This document shows positions 1 through 8,249 of a DNA stretch of 64,000 nucleotides, in pieces. The DNA comes from Halalkalibacter oceani. GTDB lineage: Bacteria; Bacillota; Bacilli; Bacillales; Bacillaceae_D. Location of the stretch: contig NZ_JAMBOS010000009.1 of the NCBI RefSeq assembly GCF_023715705.1, positions 1 through 64,000 on the forward strand, written 5' to 3'. The position numbers and the translations under genes were made by a program. Positions within the stretch are counted from its first letter, which is position 1. Every line of letters starts with the position of its first letter. The notes below the pieces were generated by a model. It saw only the letters and a program-made list of their open reading frames with translations. It was not told the origin of the DNA and made no database searches.

Positions 1-125
1 GCCTTTGAGGTCTGGCCAGTAGAAGAAGTACAAATGGCGAACCGTTCAGTGGCCCTTTAGGGTCTGGTCAGCAACAAAGGCTTCCAGCCGTAGAACAAAC
101 CACCCGTTCTCACGGGTGGTTTTGA
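1..125 (+). mobile_element. Probable right end of an IS200/IS605-type element (tnpB 3' end / omega-RNA-like tail)
   Basis: The first 60 bases stay open in frame 1 and stop at TAG (58-60). About 40 bases later a GC-rich hairpin, CCACCCG / CGGGTGG with a short loop (about 101-119), is followed by TTTTGATT. A tnpB 3' end running into a noncoding tail that finishes in a hairpin is the layout of IS605-family right ends, where the tail is the omega-RNA scaffold. The element has landed directly against the ypzI stop codon. The identification rests on layout only; the 19 visible residues were not recognised. The hairpin with its T-run could instead be an ordinary terminator. Confidence 0.35.
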
Positions 126-260
126 TTAATGGCGCTGATTTTGTCTGGCATCCTCCGCTGATTCAAGCTTTGCTGCGCCAGGGTAATCCAGGCTTTGGTC
201 GCGGTCGGATTCCACTCTTTTCTCCTGTCGCTTTTTCTTCTCTTGCCGGTCCTTTCCCAT
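126..260 (-). CDS. ypzI: YpzI family small protein
   Basis: This 44-residue, very charged protein begins MGKDRQEKKKRQEKRVESDR and continues with a DQSLDYPGAAKLESAEDARQ stretch. From memory it matches the YpzI family of Bacillus, whose function is unknown. The start ATG is preceded on the minus strand by an excellent AGGAGG at the right distance. YpzI lies next to yphA in B. subtilis, as here. The stop codon abuts the hairpin of the suspected mobile-element end, so that element probably inserted just downstream. No membrane segment or catalytic motif is visible. Confidence 0.85.
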   Translation of the reverse strand: MGKDRQEKKKRQEKRVESDRDQSLDYPGAAKLESAEDARQNQRH

Positions 261-367
261 CGATTCGCCTCCTTTTTTTGCTTAGCTTGCCCAATAGAGC
301 GGGTGAATTATGCAGCAACGGTTAAAACAGGGGAAATCCGGTGATAATGGGGGAAGAGGTGAGATCA

Positions 368-979
368 TTGGACGGAGTTTTTATTTATTGGTTTGGCTGG
401 ATATTGTGGATTATCATTACGTTTTTCCAGAAAAAAACAACGGCACGGCTCGTGAATGCGATGCTGCTTTTGCTCCTGCTAGCCTGCCTGCCGCTGACAT
501 TTTCGATTGACGGGATGACGGTTTCCGTTGTTTTTGTGGCGCTGATTGCGTATATTTGCTGGCAAATGAGAAGCTTCTCCTGGCGGAAGATCTGCTTTTT
601 TCTGATCGTTTCCTGGACGATCGCGGCTGCTTACGGGGCATTCCAGCTGGTGCTGATTTTTGATCCGGTCATCGAGTTGCTGGATACGCGCTGGATGAGT
701 GCCGGCATTGCCTTTTTATTGGCCTGCCTGTTCGTGCGTCATATCCAGCGCAGCTGTCTGTTGGCGGTGGCCGGTCTGCTTCAAGGGGAATTTGTGTTTC
801 ATTTTGTATTACAACAGTTTTTTCACTTGCAGGGAGTGACAGGTAGTCTTTATTTTTTTGATATTGTCGCCGTCACCGTGTTTTTTTACGGGGTTCTGCT
901 AACAGCAAAAGGGATTGTCCAGCTTTTGCAGGAGACTGCGATCAGACGGCCTTTTTCTTCGCTTGAAAAAACATCGTAG
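368..979 (+). CDS. yphA: YphA family membrane protein
   Basis: Polytopic membrane protein of about 203 residues with roughly six hydrophobic segments and a short polar C-terminus (RRPFSSLEKTS). It corresponds to YphA, which precedes der (yphC) in Bacillus genomes; its role is unknown. The frame is open from GTG 341, but a GAGGTGAG ribosome site lies just before TTG 368, so 368 is the preferred start. Position between ypzI and der supports the name more strongly than any motif. Confidence 0.8.
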   Translation: MDGVFIYWFGWILWIIITFFQKKTTARLVNAMLLLLLLACLPLTFSIDGMTVSVVFVALIAYICWQMRSFSWRKICFFLIVSWTIAAAYGAFQLVLIFDPVIELLDTRWMSAGIAFLLACLFVRHIQRSCLLAVAGLLQGEFVFHFVLQQFFHLQGVTGSLYFFDIVAVTVFFYGVLLTAKGIVQLLQETAIRRPFSSLEKTS

Positions 980-1108
980 AGAGGTCGACAAGTTCCGGTA
1001 AATCAAGTAATATAAAAAGGTTATGATGGAGAAAATCAGGACTGAAGGAGATTTTTTCTAGGGAGTAGCGTCTCCTGTAGTATCGGAAAGCAGAAAGGTT
1101 GTGACACG

Positions 1109-2422
1109 ATGACAAAGCCGGTAGTTGCTATCGTCGGCCGTCCCAATGTTGGGAAATCAACGATTTTTAATCGGATCGTTGGAGAACGGGTGGCGATTGT
1201 TGAAGATATGCCTGGAGTGACGAGAGATCGCTTATATGGCAAAGGAGAATGGTTAAACCGGGAATTTAATATTATTGACACAGGGGGGATTGAGCTTGGT
1301 GACGAGCCACTGCTGCTTCAGATGCGTGAGCAGGCTGAAGTGGCGATCCAGGAAGCGGACGTCATTATTTTTATTGTAAACGGCCGCGAAGGCATTACAG
1401 CCGCTGATCAGGAAGTGGCGAAGCTGTTATTTCGCTCAGACAAGCCGGTCGTGCTTGGCGTGAACAAGGTCGACAATCCGGAAATGCAGCAGGAACTGTA
1501 TGAATTTTATTCCTTGGGAATCGGCGATCCATTTCCGATTTCAGGCTCTCATGGTCTCGGGCTTGGTGATTTACTCGATGAAGTAATCAAGCATTTTCCT
1601 GAGGAAGAAGGCGATCCGTACAACGAAGATACGATCAGAATCGCCTTGATCGGCCGTCCGAATGTCGGCAAATCATCGCTCGTGAATGCGATGCTCGGAG
1701 AAGAGCGGGTCATTGTCAGCAATATTCCGGGCACGACGCGTGATGCGATTGACACGCCGTTCACAAAAGACGAACAGGAATATGTGTTAATTGACACGGC
1801 CGGAATGCGGAAGCGCGGCAAGGTCTACGAAAGCACCGAAAAATACAGCGTCCTCCGTTCCTTGAAAGCGATAGAACGCTCCAACGTCGTCCTCGTTGTG
1901 ATCAATGCCGAGGAGGGCTTGATTGAGCAGGATAAAAAGATTGCCGGCTATGCCCATGAGGCGGGTCGGGCTGTTATTTTGGTCGTCAATAAATGGGATG
2001 CGGTCGAAAAAGACGACAAAACGATGCGGAATTTTGAGCAGAAGCTCCGCGATGAGTTCCTGTTTTTGAGCTACGCCCCGATTTTATTTGTTTCCGCCAA
2101 AACAAAGCAGCGTCTGCAGCATGTGCTGCCAATGGTGAAAAAGGTTTCGGAGAATCATCATTTGCGCGTGCCGACCAATGTGCTTAATGATTTGATTATG
2201 GATGCTGTGGCGATGAACCCGACGCCGACAGATAAAGGGAAACGGCTGCGGATTAACTATGTGACGCAGGTCGCTGTTGAACCGCCGACATTTGTCTTTT
2301 TTGTCAATGAGCCTGAGCTGATGCATTTTTCATATCAACGCTATTTGGAAAACCGGCTGCGCGATACCTTTGAATTTGAAGGAACGCCGATTAAAATCTT
2401 TGCACGAAAGAAAAACCTCTAA
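1109..2422 (+). CDS. der: Ribosome biogenesis GTPase Der (EngA)
   Basis: Essential double GTPase that acts in late 50S subunit assembly. The 437 residues hold two tandem G domains: P-loops GRPNVGKST (about residues 10-18) and GRPNVGKSS (about 182-190), switch II motifs DTGG and DTAGM, and NKVD / NKWD specificity motifs. The C-terminal KH-like domain follows from about residue 350. Length is normal for the family (B. subtilis EngA, 436). AGAAAGGTTGTGA precedes the ATG. The gene is intact and in its usual place before plsY and gpsA. Confidence 0.98.
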   Translation: MTKPVVAIVGRPNVGKSTIFNRIVGERVAIVEDMPGVTRDRLYGKGEWLNREFNIIDTGGIELGDEPLLLQMREQAEVAIQEADVIIFIVNGREGITAADQEVAKLLFRSDKPVVLGVNKVDNPEMQQELYEFYSLGIGDPFPISGSHGLGLGDLLDEVIKHFPEEEGDPYNEDTIRIALIGRPNVGKSSLVNAMLGEERVIVSNIPGTTRDAIDTPFTKDEQEYVLIDTAGMRKRGKVYESTEKYSVLRSLKAIERSNVVLVVINAEEGLIEQDKKIAGYAHEAGRAVILVVNKWDAVEKDDKTMRNFEQKLRDEFLFLSYAPILFVSAKTKQRLQHVLPMVKKVSENHHLRVPTNVLNDLIMDAVAMNPTPTDKGKRLRINYVTQVAVEPPTFVFFVNEPELMHFSYQRYLENRLRDTFEFEGTPIKIFARKKNL

Positions 2423-2532
2423 GCAGACTATTAGGGGAAGCAGCAGCGGGGGATGTCCGCTGCTCGATCTACTCCTCCCGGGTGATCATGGCAGCGCACA
2501 AAACCCGATATAAATGAAAGGGAGAGAATGGT

Positions 2533-3162
2533 GTGGGAGACGGATTAATCGTTATTGCTCTTATTTTTATCATTGTAAGTGGTTATTTATTAGGTTCAAT
2601 CAGTTTCAGTTACATCATCGCAAAAAAAATTAAGAAAGTTGATATTCGCCAGCATGGAAGCGGGAATGCCGGAGCGACGAACACATTGCGCGTGCTCGGA
2701 GTCGGCCCGGCGGTCGCTGTTCTTGCGTTGGATATTGTAAAGGGGATCGCGGCGGTCTGGCTCGGGATTTTGCTTGCTCCTGATCAATCTGGTCTATTTC
2801 CGGCTTTGGCCGGATTGGCCGCCATCCTTGGTCACAATTGGCCGGTTTATTATGGATTCAGGGGAGGTAAGGGGGTAGCGACGACAATTGGCGTTTTGGC
2901 TACACTTGTTTTCTTCCCGGCTTTATTTGCCGGCTTGCTTGCGATTGCCAGTATTTTTATTACCCGTTTTGTCTCACTTGGTTCTTTATTATTTACGGTT
3001 TTGACACCAGTGCTGACATACGTTCTGATCGATACTTATGATTATCCTATTCTATATGTCTATTTAACAGTGGTTGTCGCCGTTTTATCGCTTTGGCGCC
3101 ATCGCACGAATTTGGCACGCCTGATCAAGGGGACAGAAAGCAAGCTGGGTAAGAAAGCATAA
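2533..3162 (+). CDS. plsY: Acyl-phosphate:glycerol-3-phosphate acyltransferase PlsY
   Basis: Integral membrane enzyme that transfers the acyl group from acyl-phosphate to glycerol-3-phosphate, the first step of phospholipid synthesis. Three family motifs are visible: GSGNAGATNTLR near the N-terminus, GHNWPVYYGFRGGKGVAT in the middle (the GGKG phosphate-binding loop) and a later hydrophobic segment. It has five or so membrane helices. The GTG start follows AAGGGAGAG. gpsA, which makes its substrate glycerol-3-phosphate, lies directly downstream. Confidence 0.96.
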   Translation: MGDGLIVIALIFIIVSGYLLGSISFSYIIAKKIKKVDIRQHGSGNAGATNTLRVLGVGPAVAVLALDIVKGIAAVWLGILLAPDQSGLFPALAGLAAILGHNWPVYYGFRGGKGVATTIGVLATLVFFPALFAGLLAIASIFITRFVSLGSLLFTVLTPVLTYVLIDTYDYPILYVYLTVVVAVLSLWRHRTNLARLIKGTESKLGKKA

Positions 3163-3182
3163 GAATAGAGGAGGGAATGGAG

Positions 3183-4232
3183 ATGGGAACGATTTCCGTA
3201 CTGGGAGCTGGAAGCTGGGGCACCGCGCTGGCGATGGTTTTGGCCGACAACGGACATGAGGTGCGTCTGTGGGCAAGGCGGAAAGAACAAATTGAAGAAA
3301 TTAATAAGCAGCATACGAATGAAGCGTACCTTCCGGGCGTGACGCTTTCCGCAGAGATTGTCGGCTACGATTCGATGCAACAGGTCGTAGAGGATACAGA
3401 TGCGATTCTGCTCGTCGTCCCGACAAAGGCGATGCGCGAGACGGTTGCCGAACTGCGGAAGGTGCTGAAAAAAAAGGTTGTGATGATCCATGCGAGCAAG
3501 GGGATCGAACCAGGCACCCATAAGCGGATTTCAGAGATGATTGAAGAGGAAATGAAGGGCTCTGAGCTGCTTGAGGCTGTCGTCGTGCTGTCGGGACCGA
3601 GCCATGCCGAAGAGGTCAGTCAGAGGCAGCCGACGACGGTAACGGTGTCCTCCAAATGTCATCAGGCGGCCGAGTTCGCGCAGGATTTGTTTATGAATCA
3701 GCATTTTCGCGTGTACACGAACCCGGACTTGATCGGCGTCGAGATCGGCGGCGCGCTGAAAAACATTATCGCCCTTGTTTGCGGCTTAACGCAAGGACTG
3801 GGAATGGGCGATAATCCAAAGGCGGCAATCATGACGCGTGGCCTTGCCGAAATCGGCCGCCTCGGCGTGAAGCTCGGGGCGAATCCGCTAACCTTTGCCG
3901 GCCTGTCAGGCTTAGGCGACTTAATTGTAACTTGCACGAGTATTCATTCGCGTAACTTTCGCGCCGGTAAGCTGATTGGCGAAGGAAAAACGCTCGATGA
4001 AGTGCTTGACTCGATGGGGATGGTCGTCGAGGGGATTCAGACGACGAAGGCTACCCATGAGCTTGCCGAAAAATGCGGGGTCGATATGCCGATCACCGCT
4101 TCGCTCCACGCTGTCTTATTTGATGGCGTACAGCCTAAGGATGCAGCGGAGGGGCTGATGGGACGGGTGAAAAAACATGAGGTTGAACAGCTGTCCTCAG
4201 ATATTGTTGAGGCGGCCTATCGTCAGAACTAA
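3183..4232 (+). CDS. gpsA: NAD(P)H-dependent glycerol-3-phosphate dehydrogenase
   Basis: Reduces dihydroxyacetone phosphate to sn-glycerol-3-phosphate for phospholipid synthesis. The N-terminal Rossmann loop is GAGSWGTALA; GPSHAEEV and the catalytic-lysine region EIGGALKN follow, with the all-alpha C-terminal domain ending in DIVEAAYRQ. The 349-residue length is typical. An earlier in-frame ATG at 3177 sits only two bases after AGGAGG, so ATG 3183, eight bases away, is taken as the start. It probably forms one lipid-precursor transcription unit with plsY. Confidence 0.96.
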   Translation: MGTISVLGAGSWGTALAMVLADNGHEVRLWARRKEQIEEINKQHTNEAYLPGVTLSAEIVGYDSMQQVVEDTDAILLVVPTKAMRETVAELRKVLKKKVVMIHASKGIEPGTHKRISEMIEEEMKGSELLEAVVVLSGPSHAEEVSQRQPTTVTVSSKCHQAAEFAQDLFMNQHFRVYTNPDLIGVEIGGALKNIIALVCGLTQGLGMGDNPKAAIMTRGLAEIGRLGVKLGANPLTFAGLSGLGDLIVTCTSIHSRNFRAGKLIGEGKTLDEVLDSMGMVVEGIQTTKATHELAEKCGVDMPITASLHAVLFDGVQPKDAAEGLMGRVKKHEVEQLSSDIVEAAYRQN

Positions 4233-4324
4233 ATAACCAGATTTAACCCTTAGTGGGCGATTGAGGCACCACCTTCCTTCGAATTGCATACGATATGGTG
4301 ATTACGAATGAGGGAGGGTGCCGT

Positions 4325-4594
4325 ATGTTCCAAAATAATAATGACCCATCTATTATGGACCAAATTCAAAAGAAGACGAGTGTCAAGCCAGATGAACTCC
4401 TCAAGCTTGCCAATTCGGTCAGTCAGGCGAATCTTCAAGACGAAGCAACTGTAAGGCAATTAATCGCCCAAGTCGCAAAGCTTGCAAATAAACCTGTTTC
4501 AAAAGAAAAAGAAGACCAGATTGTGAATGCGATTATTAATAACAACATGCCGACTGATTTTGCTTCTCTTGCGAAGATGTTCAATAAAAAATAA
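4325..4594 (+). CDS. spoVIF: Stage VI sporulation protein F (SpoVIF) family
   Basis: Small soluble protein of 89 residues beginning MFQNNNDPSIMDQIQKKTSV and ending LAKMFNKK. Mostly helical, it resembles the SpoVIF family, late sporulation proteins needed for spore coat assembly. Bacilli often carry a member between gpsA and the DUF2768 gene, as here. A frame extension to 4295 exists, but GAGGGAGGG just before ATG 4325 fixes the start. A strong terminator follows, so it is probably its own unit. Function is inferred from family and position. Confidence 0.8.
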   Translation: MFQNNNDPSIMDQIQKKTSVKPDELLKLANSVSQANLQDEATVRQLIAQVAKLANKPVSKEKEDQIVNAIINNNMPTDFASLAKMFNKK

Positions 4595-4693
4595 CAGCTG
4601 GATAGGCTGCTGACGAAGCACACTAGCAGTTTGTGCATATAGTAGTAACGAACGAACATTACAATAGGGCTGTTCAATTGAAGGGTTTCGTCA

Positions 4694-4737
4694 AAAACCG
4701 GAGAAGTGTGCCCCCACTTCTCCGGTTTTCGTTTTTT
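4694..4737 (+). terminator. Rho-independent terminator after spoVIF
   Basis: A perfect 15-bp inverted repeat, AAAACCGGAGAAGTG (4694-4708) against CACTTCTCCGGTTTT (4715-4729), is followed by CGTTTTTT. It ends the spoVIF transcript. Confidence 0.9.
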
Positions 4738-4795
4738 CAAGCGGCGACGTTTTTGTGACTGATTGCGCTGAGGATTCCATTCTTTTTTCCTGATA

Positions 4796-4804
4796 TGCTA
4801 TAAT
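4796..4804 (+). promoter_or_regulatory. Extended -10 promoter for the DUF2768/yphF pair
   Basis: TGCTATAAT is a perfect extended -10 element about 30 bases before the start codon. No good -35 hexamer lies 16-18 bases upstream, as is common for extended -10 promoters. Confidence 0.55.
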
Positions 4805-4833
4805 ACGAGTGATCGTCAGAAGGAGTGATAGAA

Positions 4834-5037
4834 TTGTCACAAGCATTAATGAATATGTGGATTTCTTTTTTTGCGTTGGCCTTAATGTTTATTTCAGCAG
4901 GGGCGGCGATTTTCAGCCGTGAAAAATTAAAAGGCTGGCTGCAAAAAACGGTGCTGGCTTTTTCCTTTGTGTGCCTGTTAATTTCCGGAATCATCGTCTT
5001 CCTGATTGTCATCGGCGGTCCAACAGCTACGATGTAG
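4834..5037 (+). CDS. yphE: DUF2768 family small membrane protein (YphE-like)
   Basis: A 67-residue protein with two membrane helices (MWISFFALALMFISAGAAIF and a second around residues 42-60) separated by a basic loop (SREKLKGWLQK). It matches DUF2768, represented in B. subtilis by yphE at the same place before yphF and spoIVA. Function is unknown. AAGGAGTG lies eight bases before TTG 4834; an upstream in-frame GTG at 4825 overlaps that ribosome site and is rejected. Confidence 0.75.
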   Translation: MSQALMNMWISFFALALMFISAGAAIFSREKLKGWLQKTVLAFSFVCLLISGIIVFLIVIGGPTATM

Positions 5038-5054
5038 GGAGAGGAGATAATAGA

Positions 5055-5783
5055 ATGAAACAAATCAGTTGTACAAGCCTTATTGTGTTGCTCGGTTTGC
5101 TGCTTTCAGGCTGCATGTATCCGAATGAGCAGCGCGCCGAAAATCAAATTCCGTACCCGGACCAGCTTCAGGCTGTTCAGCAGGCGATTGAGCAGTTCCA
5201 GACCGACACAGGGGTGCTGCCGATCCGGACCTTCGATGAAACGACGTCGAAGTATCAGCGTTATGTCGTTGATTTCAATCAATTGGTTCCGCGCTATATG
5301 CAGGAGCCGCCCGGGACAGCGTTTGAAAATGGCGGTGTCTTTCAGTATGTGCTCGTGAACGTCGAGGAAGCGCCTGAAGTGAAAGTGATTGATTTGACCA
5401 CGCAGCGGGCGATTCAGCAGATGCAGCAGCGCATCAACGATTATATGCGCCAGCATACATACGTCCCTATCGATGAGATCCTCGATGTCGGATTGTTTCG
5501 GCTTGATCATCAGGCGCTCGGGTATGACGAAGCGCCCCATGTGAAAAGCCCGTATCATGAAACACAGCTGCCGCTTTTGTTTACGAATGACGGCGAGATT
5601 ATCATCGATTACCGGATTGATTTAAACAGGATGCTTCAGGAGCACGGCCATTCCTTTGCCGAAGGGGAAGATATTCGCCCTTTGCTCTATGAACACAGCC
5701 CGTTTGTGCCGAACCGCAGCATCCCGTATGTGCTTGATGAAAACGGCGAGCCGGCTTACGCGATCACACTTGACAAAAATTAA
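5055..5783 (+). CDS. yphF: YphF-like lipoprotein of unknown function
   Basis: Predicted lipoprotein: short basic start, hydrophobic stretch and lipobox LLSGC with the lipidated Cys near residue 20. The mature part of about 220 residues is acidic and proline-rich, without catalytic motifs I recognise. It corresponds by position to B. subtilis yphF, just upstream of spoIVA. GAGGAGATA precedes the ATG, and it is probably cotranscribed with the DUF2768 gene 17 bases upstream. It is exported but not otherwise characterised. Confidence 0.75.
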   Translation: MKQISCTSLIVLLGLLLSGCMYPNEQRAENQIPYPDQLQAVQQAIEQFQTDTGVLPIRTFDETTSKYQRYVVDFNQLVPRYMQEPPGTAFENGGVFQYVLVNVEEAPEVKVIDLTTQRAIQQMQQRINDYMRQHTYVPIDEILDVGLFRLDHQALGYDEAPHVKSPYHETQLPLLFTNDGEIIIDYRIDLNRMLQEHGHSFAEGEDIRPLLYEHSPFVPNRSIPYVLDENGEPAYAITLDKN

Positions 5784-5800
5784 CGAGGAAAAATTGGTCT

Positions 5801-5851
5801 ATTGCCCCTTTCTATTTGATATATATATCAAAGGAAGGGGCAATTGTTTTT
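5801..5851 (+). terminator. Terminator after yphF with a nested palindrome
   Basis: ATTGCCCCTT (5801-5810) pairs with AAGGGGCAAT (5835-5844), followed by TGTTTTTG. Inside the loop lies a second perfect palindrome, TTTGATATATATATCAAA (5815-5832), which would extend the stem. Confidence 0.85.
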
Positions 5852-5926
5852 GAACGACCCCTTCTCGGTGACCGAAAAGAAATTCATCTTATCGTTCAGG
5901 TTTCTTGCTGACGATTGTCATAAACG

Positions 5927-5958
5927 TTGGACAACATCATAAACATGATAGTGTCCAA
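5927..5958. promoter_or_regulatory. Palindrome upstream of spoIVA
   Basis: TTGGACA (5927-5933) pairs with TGTCCAA (5952-5958), and inside it ATCAT (5936-5940) pairs with ATGAT (5945-5949). It lies 55 bases before the spoIVA start, where its mother-cell promoter should be. CATAAACA within it, with GTCATAA 14 bases upstream, loosely resembles a sigma-E promoter. The palindrome may be an operator or an mRNA hairpin; which is not decidable here. Confidence 0.35.
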
Positions 5959-6013
5959 GGTTTACGGAAACGAAGATGGGTTTCACATCTTTACTTAATC
6001 GGGAGGGGATCAA

Positions 6014-7492
6014 GTGGAAAAGGTAGATATTTTTAAAGATATTGCCGAGCGAACCGGCGGCGATATTTATCTTGGGGTAGTGGGTGCTGTCCGGACGGGA
6101 AAATCAACCTTCATAAAGAAATTTATGGAGCTTGTTGTCTTGCCAAATATTGAGAATGAGTCGGATAAGGCGAGAGCGCAGGATGAGCTGCCGCAAAGCG
6201 CGGCTGGAAAAACAATTATGACGACGGAACCGAAATTTGTGCCGAATCAAGCTGTTTCCATTCATGTTGATGAAGGACTCGATGTCAACATCCGCCTCGT
6301 CGATTGTGTCGGCTATGCGGTTCCTGGGGCGAAGGGCTACGAGGATGAGCATGGACCACGGATGATCAATACACCGTGGTATGAAGAGCCGATTCCTTTC
6401 CAGGAAGCAGCTGAAATCGGGACGAGAAAAGTAATCCAGGAGCATTCGACGCTTGGAGTCGTCATTACGACCGATGGTTCAATTGGGGAAATTCCGCGTT
6501 ATGATTATATCGAGTCAGAAGCGCGGGTTGTCGAGGAATTAAAAGAGGTCGGCAAGCCGTTCATCATGATTGTGAACAGCGTCCGTCCTCATCATCCGGA
6601 TACAGAGAATTTACGGCGTCAGCTTTCAGAGGAGCATGACATTCCGGTGCTGGCGATGAGCATTGAAAGCATGACCGATCAGGATATTAACAATGTCCTG
6701 CGTGAAGTATTGTTTGAATTCCCTGTCCATGAAGTCAATGTGAATCTTCCGAGCTGGGTGATGGTCTTAAAGGAAGAGCATTGGCTCCGTCAAAGCTATG
6801 AGGAATCCGTCCGCGAAACGGTGAAGGACATTAAGCGGCTGCGTGACGTTGATCGCGTTGTCGGCCAGTTCACCGAATATGAGTTCATCGATGATGCTCG
6901 CCTGGCCGGGATTGAAATGGGCCAGGGCATTGCCGAAATTGATTTATACGCTCCGGATGATCTATACGACCAGGTGCTGAAGGAAGTCGTCGGCGTCGAA
7001 ATCCGCGGGAAAGATCATCTGCTGCAGCTGATGCAGGAGTTCTCCCATGCCAAGTCTGAATATGATCAGGTGGCCGAGGCGTTGCGAATGGTGAAGCAGA
7101 CAGGATACGGCATTGCCGCGCCTGCGCTGTCCGATATGAGTCTCGATGAGCCGGAAATCATTCGCCAGGGTGCGCGTTTTGGCGTCAGACTGAAGGCGGT
7201 TGCTCCGTCGATTCATATGATTAAAGTTGATGTCGAGTCGGAGTTTGCGCCGATTATCGGAACAGAAAAGCAGAGTGAAGAGCTTGTCCGTTATTTGATG
7301 CAGGATTTTGAAGAAAATCCGCTCTCGATCTGGAATTCCGATATTTTCGGCCGGTCGTTGAATTCGATCGTCAGAGAAGGGATCTCCGCGAAGCTGTCGC
7401 TCATGCCTGAAAATGCGCGTTATAAACTGAAGGAAACATTGGAAAGAATCATTAATGAGGGTTCAGGCGGGTTGATCGCCATCATCCTTTGA
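6014..7492 (+). CDS. spoIVA: Stage IV sporulation protein A (spore coat ATPase)
   Basis: Morphogenetic ATPase made in the mother cell that polymerises on the forespore surface as the basement layer of the spore coat. The 492 residues match the full family length. The Walker A loop GAVRTGKST is at residues 24-32 with Lys30, followed by the sensor/Walker B region IRLVDCVGYAVPGAKGYED. The C-terminus, needed for localisation by SpoVM, ends in GSGGLIAIIL. GTG start after GGGAGGGGA. The gene shows that the organism forms endospores. Confidence 0.98.
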   Translation: MEKVDIFKDIAERTGGDIYLGVVGAVRTGKSTFIKKFMELVVLPNIENESDKARAQDELPQSAAGKTIMTTEPKFVPNQAVSIHVDEGLDVNIRLVDCVGYAVPGAKGYEDEHGPRMINTPWYEEPIPFQEAAEIGTRKVIQEHSTLGVVITTDGSIGEIPRYDYIESEARVVEELKEVGKPFIMIVNSVRPHHPDTENLRRQLSEEHDIPVLAMSIESMTDQDINNVLREVLFEFPVHEVNVNLPSWVMVLKEEHWLRQSYEESVRETVKDIKRLRDVDRVVGQFTEYEFIDDARLAGIEMGQGIAEIDLYAPDDLYDQVLKEVVGVEIRGKDHLLQLMQEFSHAKSEYDQVAEALRMVKQTGYGIAAPALSDMSLDEPEIIRQGARFGVRLKAVAPSIHMIKVDVESEFAPIIGTEKQSEELVRYLMQDFEENPLSIWNSDIFGRSLNSIVREGISAKLSLMPENARYKLKETLERIINEGSGGLIAIIL

Positions 7493-7515
7493 GTTGCAGA
7501 AGCCCCGAGAAAAAG

Positions 7516-7559
7516 AAGCTGCTGAAAAAGTACGATTTTCACTTTTTCGGCAGCTTTTT
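7516..7559 (+). terminator. Terminator after spoIVA
   Basis: AAGCTGCTGAAAAAGT (7516-7531) pairs with ACTTTTTCGGCAGCTT (7541-7556) with one G-U pair, then TTTC. A closely similar hairpin recurs after dinG (48702-48738). Confidence 0.85.
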
Positions 7560-7585
7560 CGGTATAAGTATTTGCACGATTCAGA

Positions 7586-7610
7586 GCTTCGAACCCGCTC
7601 CGGGGATGGG
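7586..7610 (+). repeat. 25-bp dispersed repeat, copy A (inverted copy at 59596-59620)
   Basis: The 25 bases from GCTTCGAACCCG to GGGATGGG recur in opposite orientation at 59596-59620 with one mismatch. In both copies the frame through the repeat reads FEPAPGMG. The gap 7560-7918 otherwise holds an 8-bp hairpin (AAAGGTTG / CAACCTTT, about 7766-7785) and the mtrB promoter region; I see no gene in it. Confidence 0.6.
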
Positions 7611-7836
7611 GCAAAATAACGTATCTACTGTGTTTACCGGAATGCCGAACAAAGCACTACCGTACGAAGTCTATTTCAGGAGCGCCGGATTCCCCTCTTT
7701 TCATTTGTTCGGATCGACATATAGAAAATCCTTTGGACCCGCCCTCGTTTTGTCCATGGTCTGAAAGGTTGTGTTCAACCTTTGCCCGGGCTTCTTTAAT
7801 TTTTCAGGGCTGAACAAGGCAAAAACAGCCGAATCA

Positions 7837-7845
7837 TGATAAACT
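7837..7845 (+). promoter_or_regulatory. Possible extended -10 promoter for mtrB
   Basis: TGATAAACT has the TGn extension and four matches to TATAAT, 74 bases before the mtrB start. No convincing -35 is seen. Confidence 0.3.
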
Positions 7846-7918
7846 AGAGAGAAAGTCGAAATTAGTGCCTGTCTTCTCTCCAGTGGCGGAGAAGGCAAAT
7901 GAACAGGAGCGTGAGTCA

Positions 7919-8137
7919 ATGAACAATCAAAATGAATTTTTTGTGATAAAAGCGAAGGAAAACGGGGTGAATGTCATCGGGCTGACAAGAGGCTCGGATA
8001 CACGCTTTCACCATTCAGAAAAGCTGGACAAGGGTGAAGTGATGATTGCCCAGTTTACCGAGCATACATCAGCGGTAAAAGTCCGCGGCAAGGCGATTAT
8101 TCAAACGAGTCATGGGACGATGGATACAGAGGATTAG
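7919..8137 (+). CDS. mtrB: trp RNA-binding attenuation protein (TRAP)
   Basis: TRAP forms an 11-subunit ring that, when loaded with tryptophan, binds GAG/UAG repeats in trp leader RNA and causes transcription termination. The 72 residues align almost end to end with B. subtilis MtrB (75), including [21 protein letters not shown] and [13 protein letters not shown]. The three RNA-contacting basic residues are kept (Lys35, Lys54, Arg56, equal to Lys37, Lys56, Arg58). CAGGAGCGTGAG precedes the ATG. folE (mtrA), the usual upstream partner, is missing. Its target is visible at 17126-17268. Confidence 0.97.
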   Translation: MNNQNEFFVIKAKENGVNVIGLTRGSDTRFHHSEKLDKGEVMIAQFTEHTSAVKVRGKAIIQTSHGTMDTED

Positions 8138-8249
8138 CATTTGTACACAGGAAAGGGAGTTTTGGTACCTTGTTATGTGGAACATATGATATAATAGATG
8201 CGCGTTAGTGATTTACAACAACGATTGTCGGAACTTGGGGGACGTAAAA

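Noticed and set aside
7586-7610. tRNA T-arm (GGTTCGAAG) on the minus strand
   Set aside because: Flanks do not form a T-stem or any cloverleaf; same at 59596.
7489-7764. 91-codon plus-strand ORF after spoIVA
   Set aside because: It runs through the spoIVA terminator, has no ribosome site and no normal composition.
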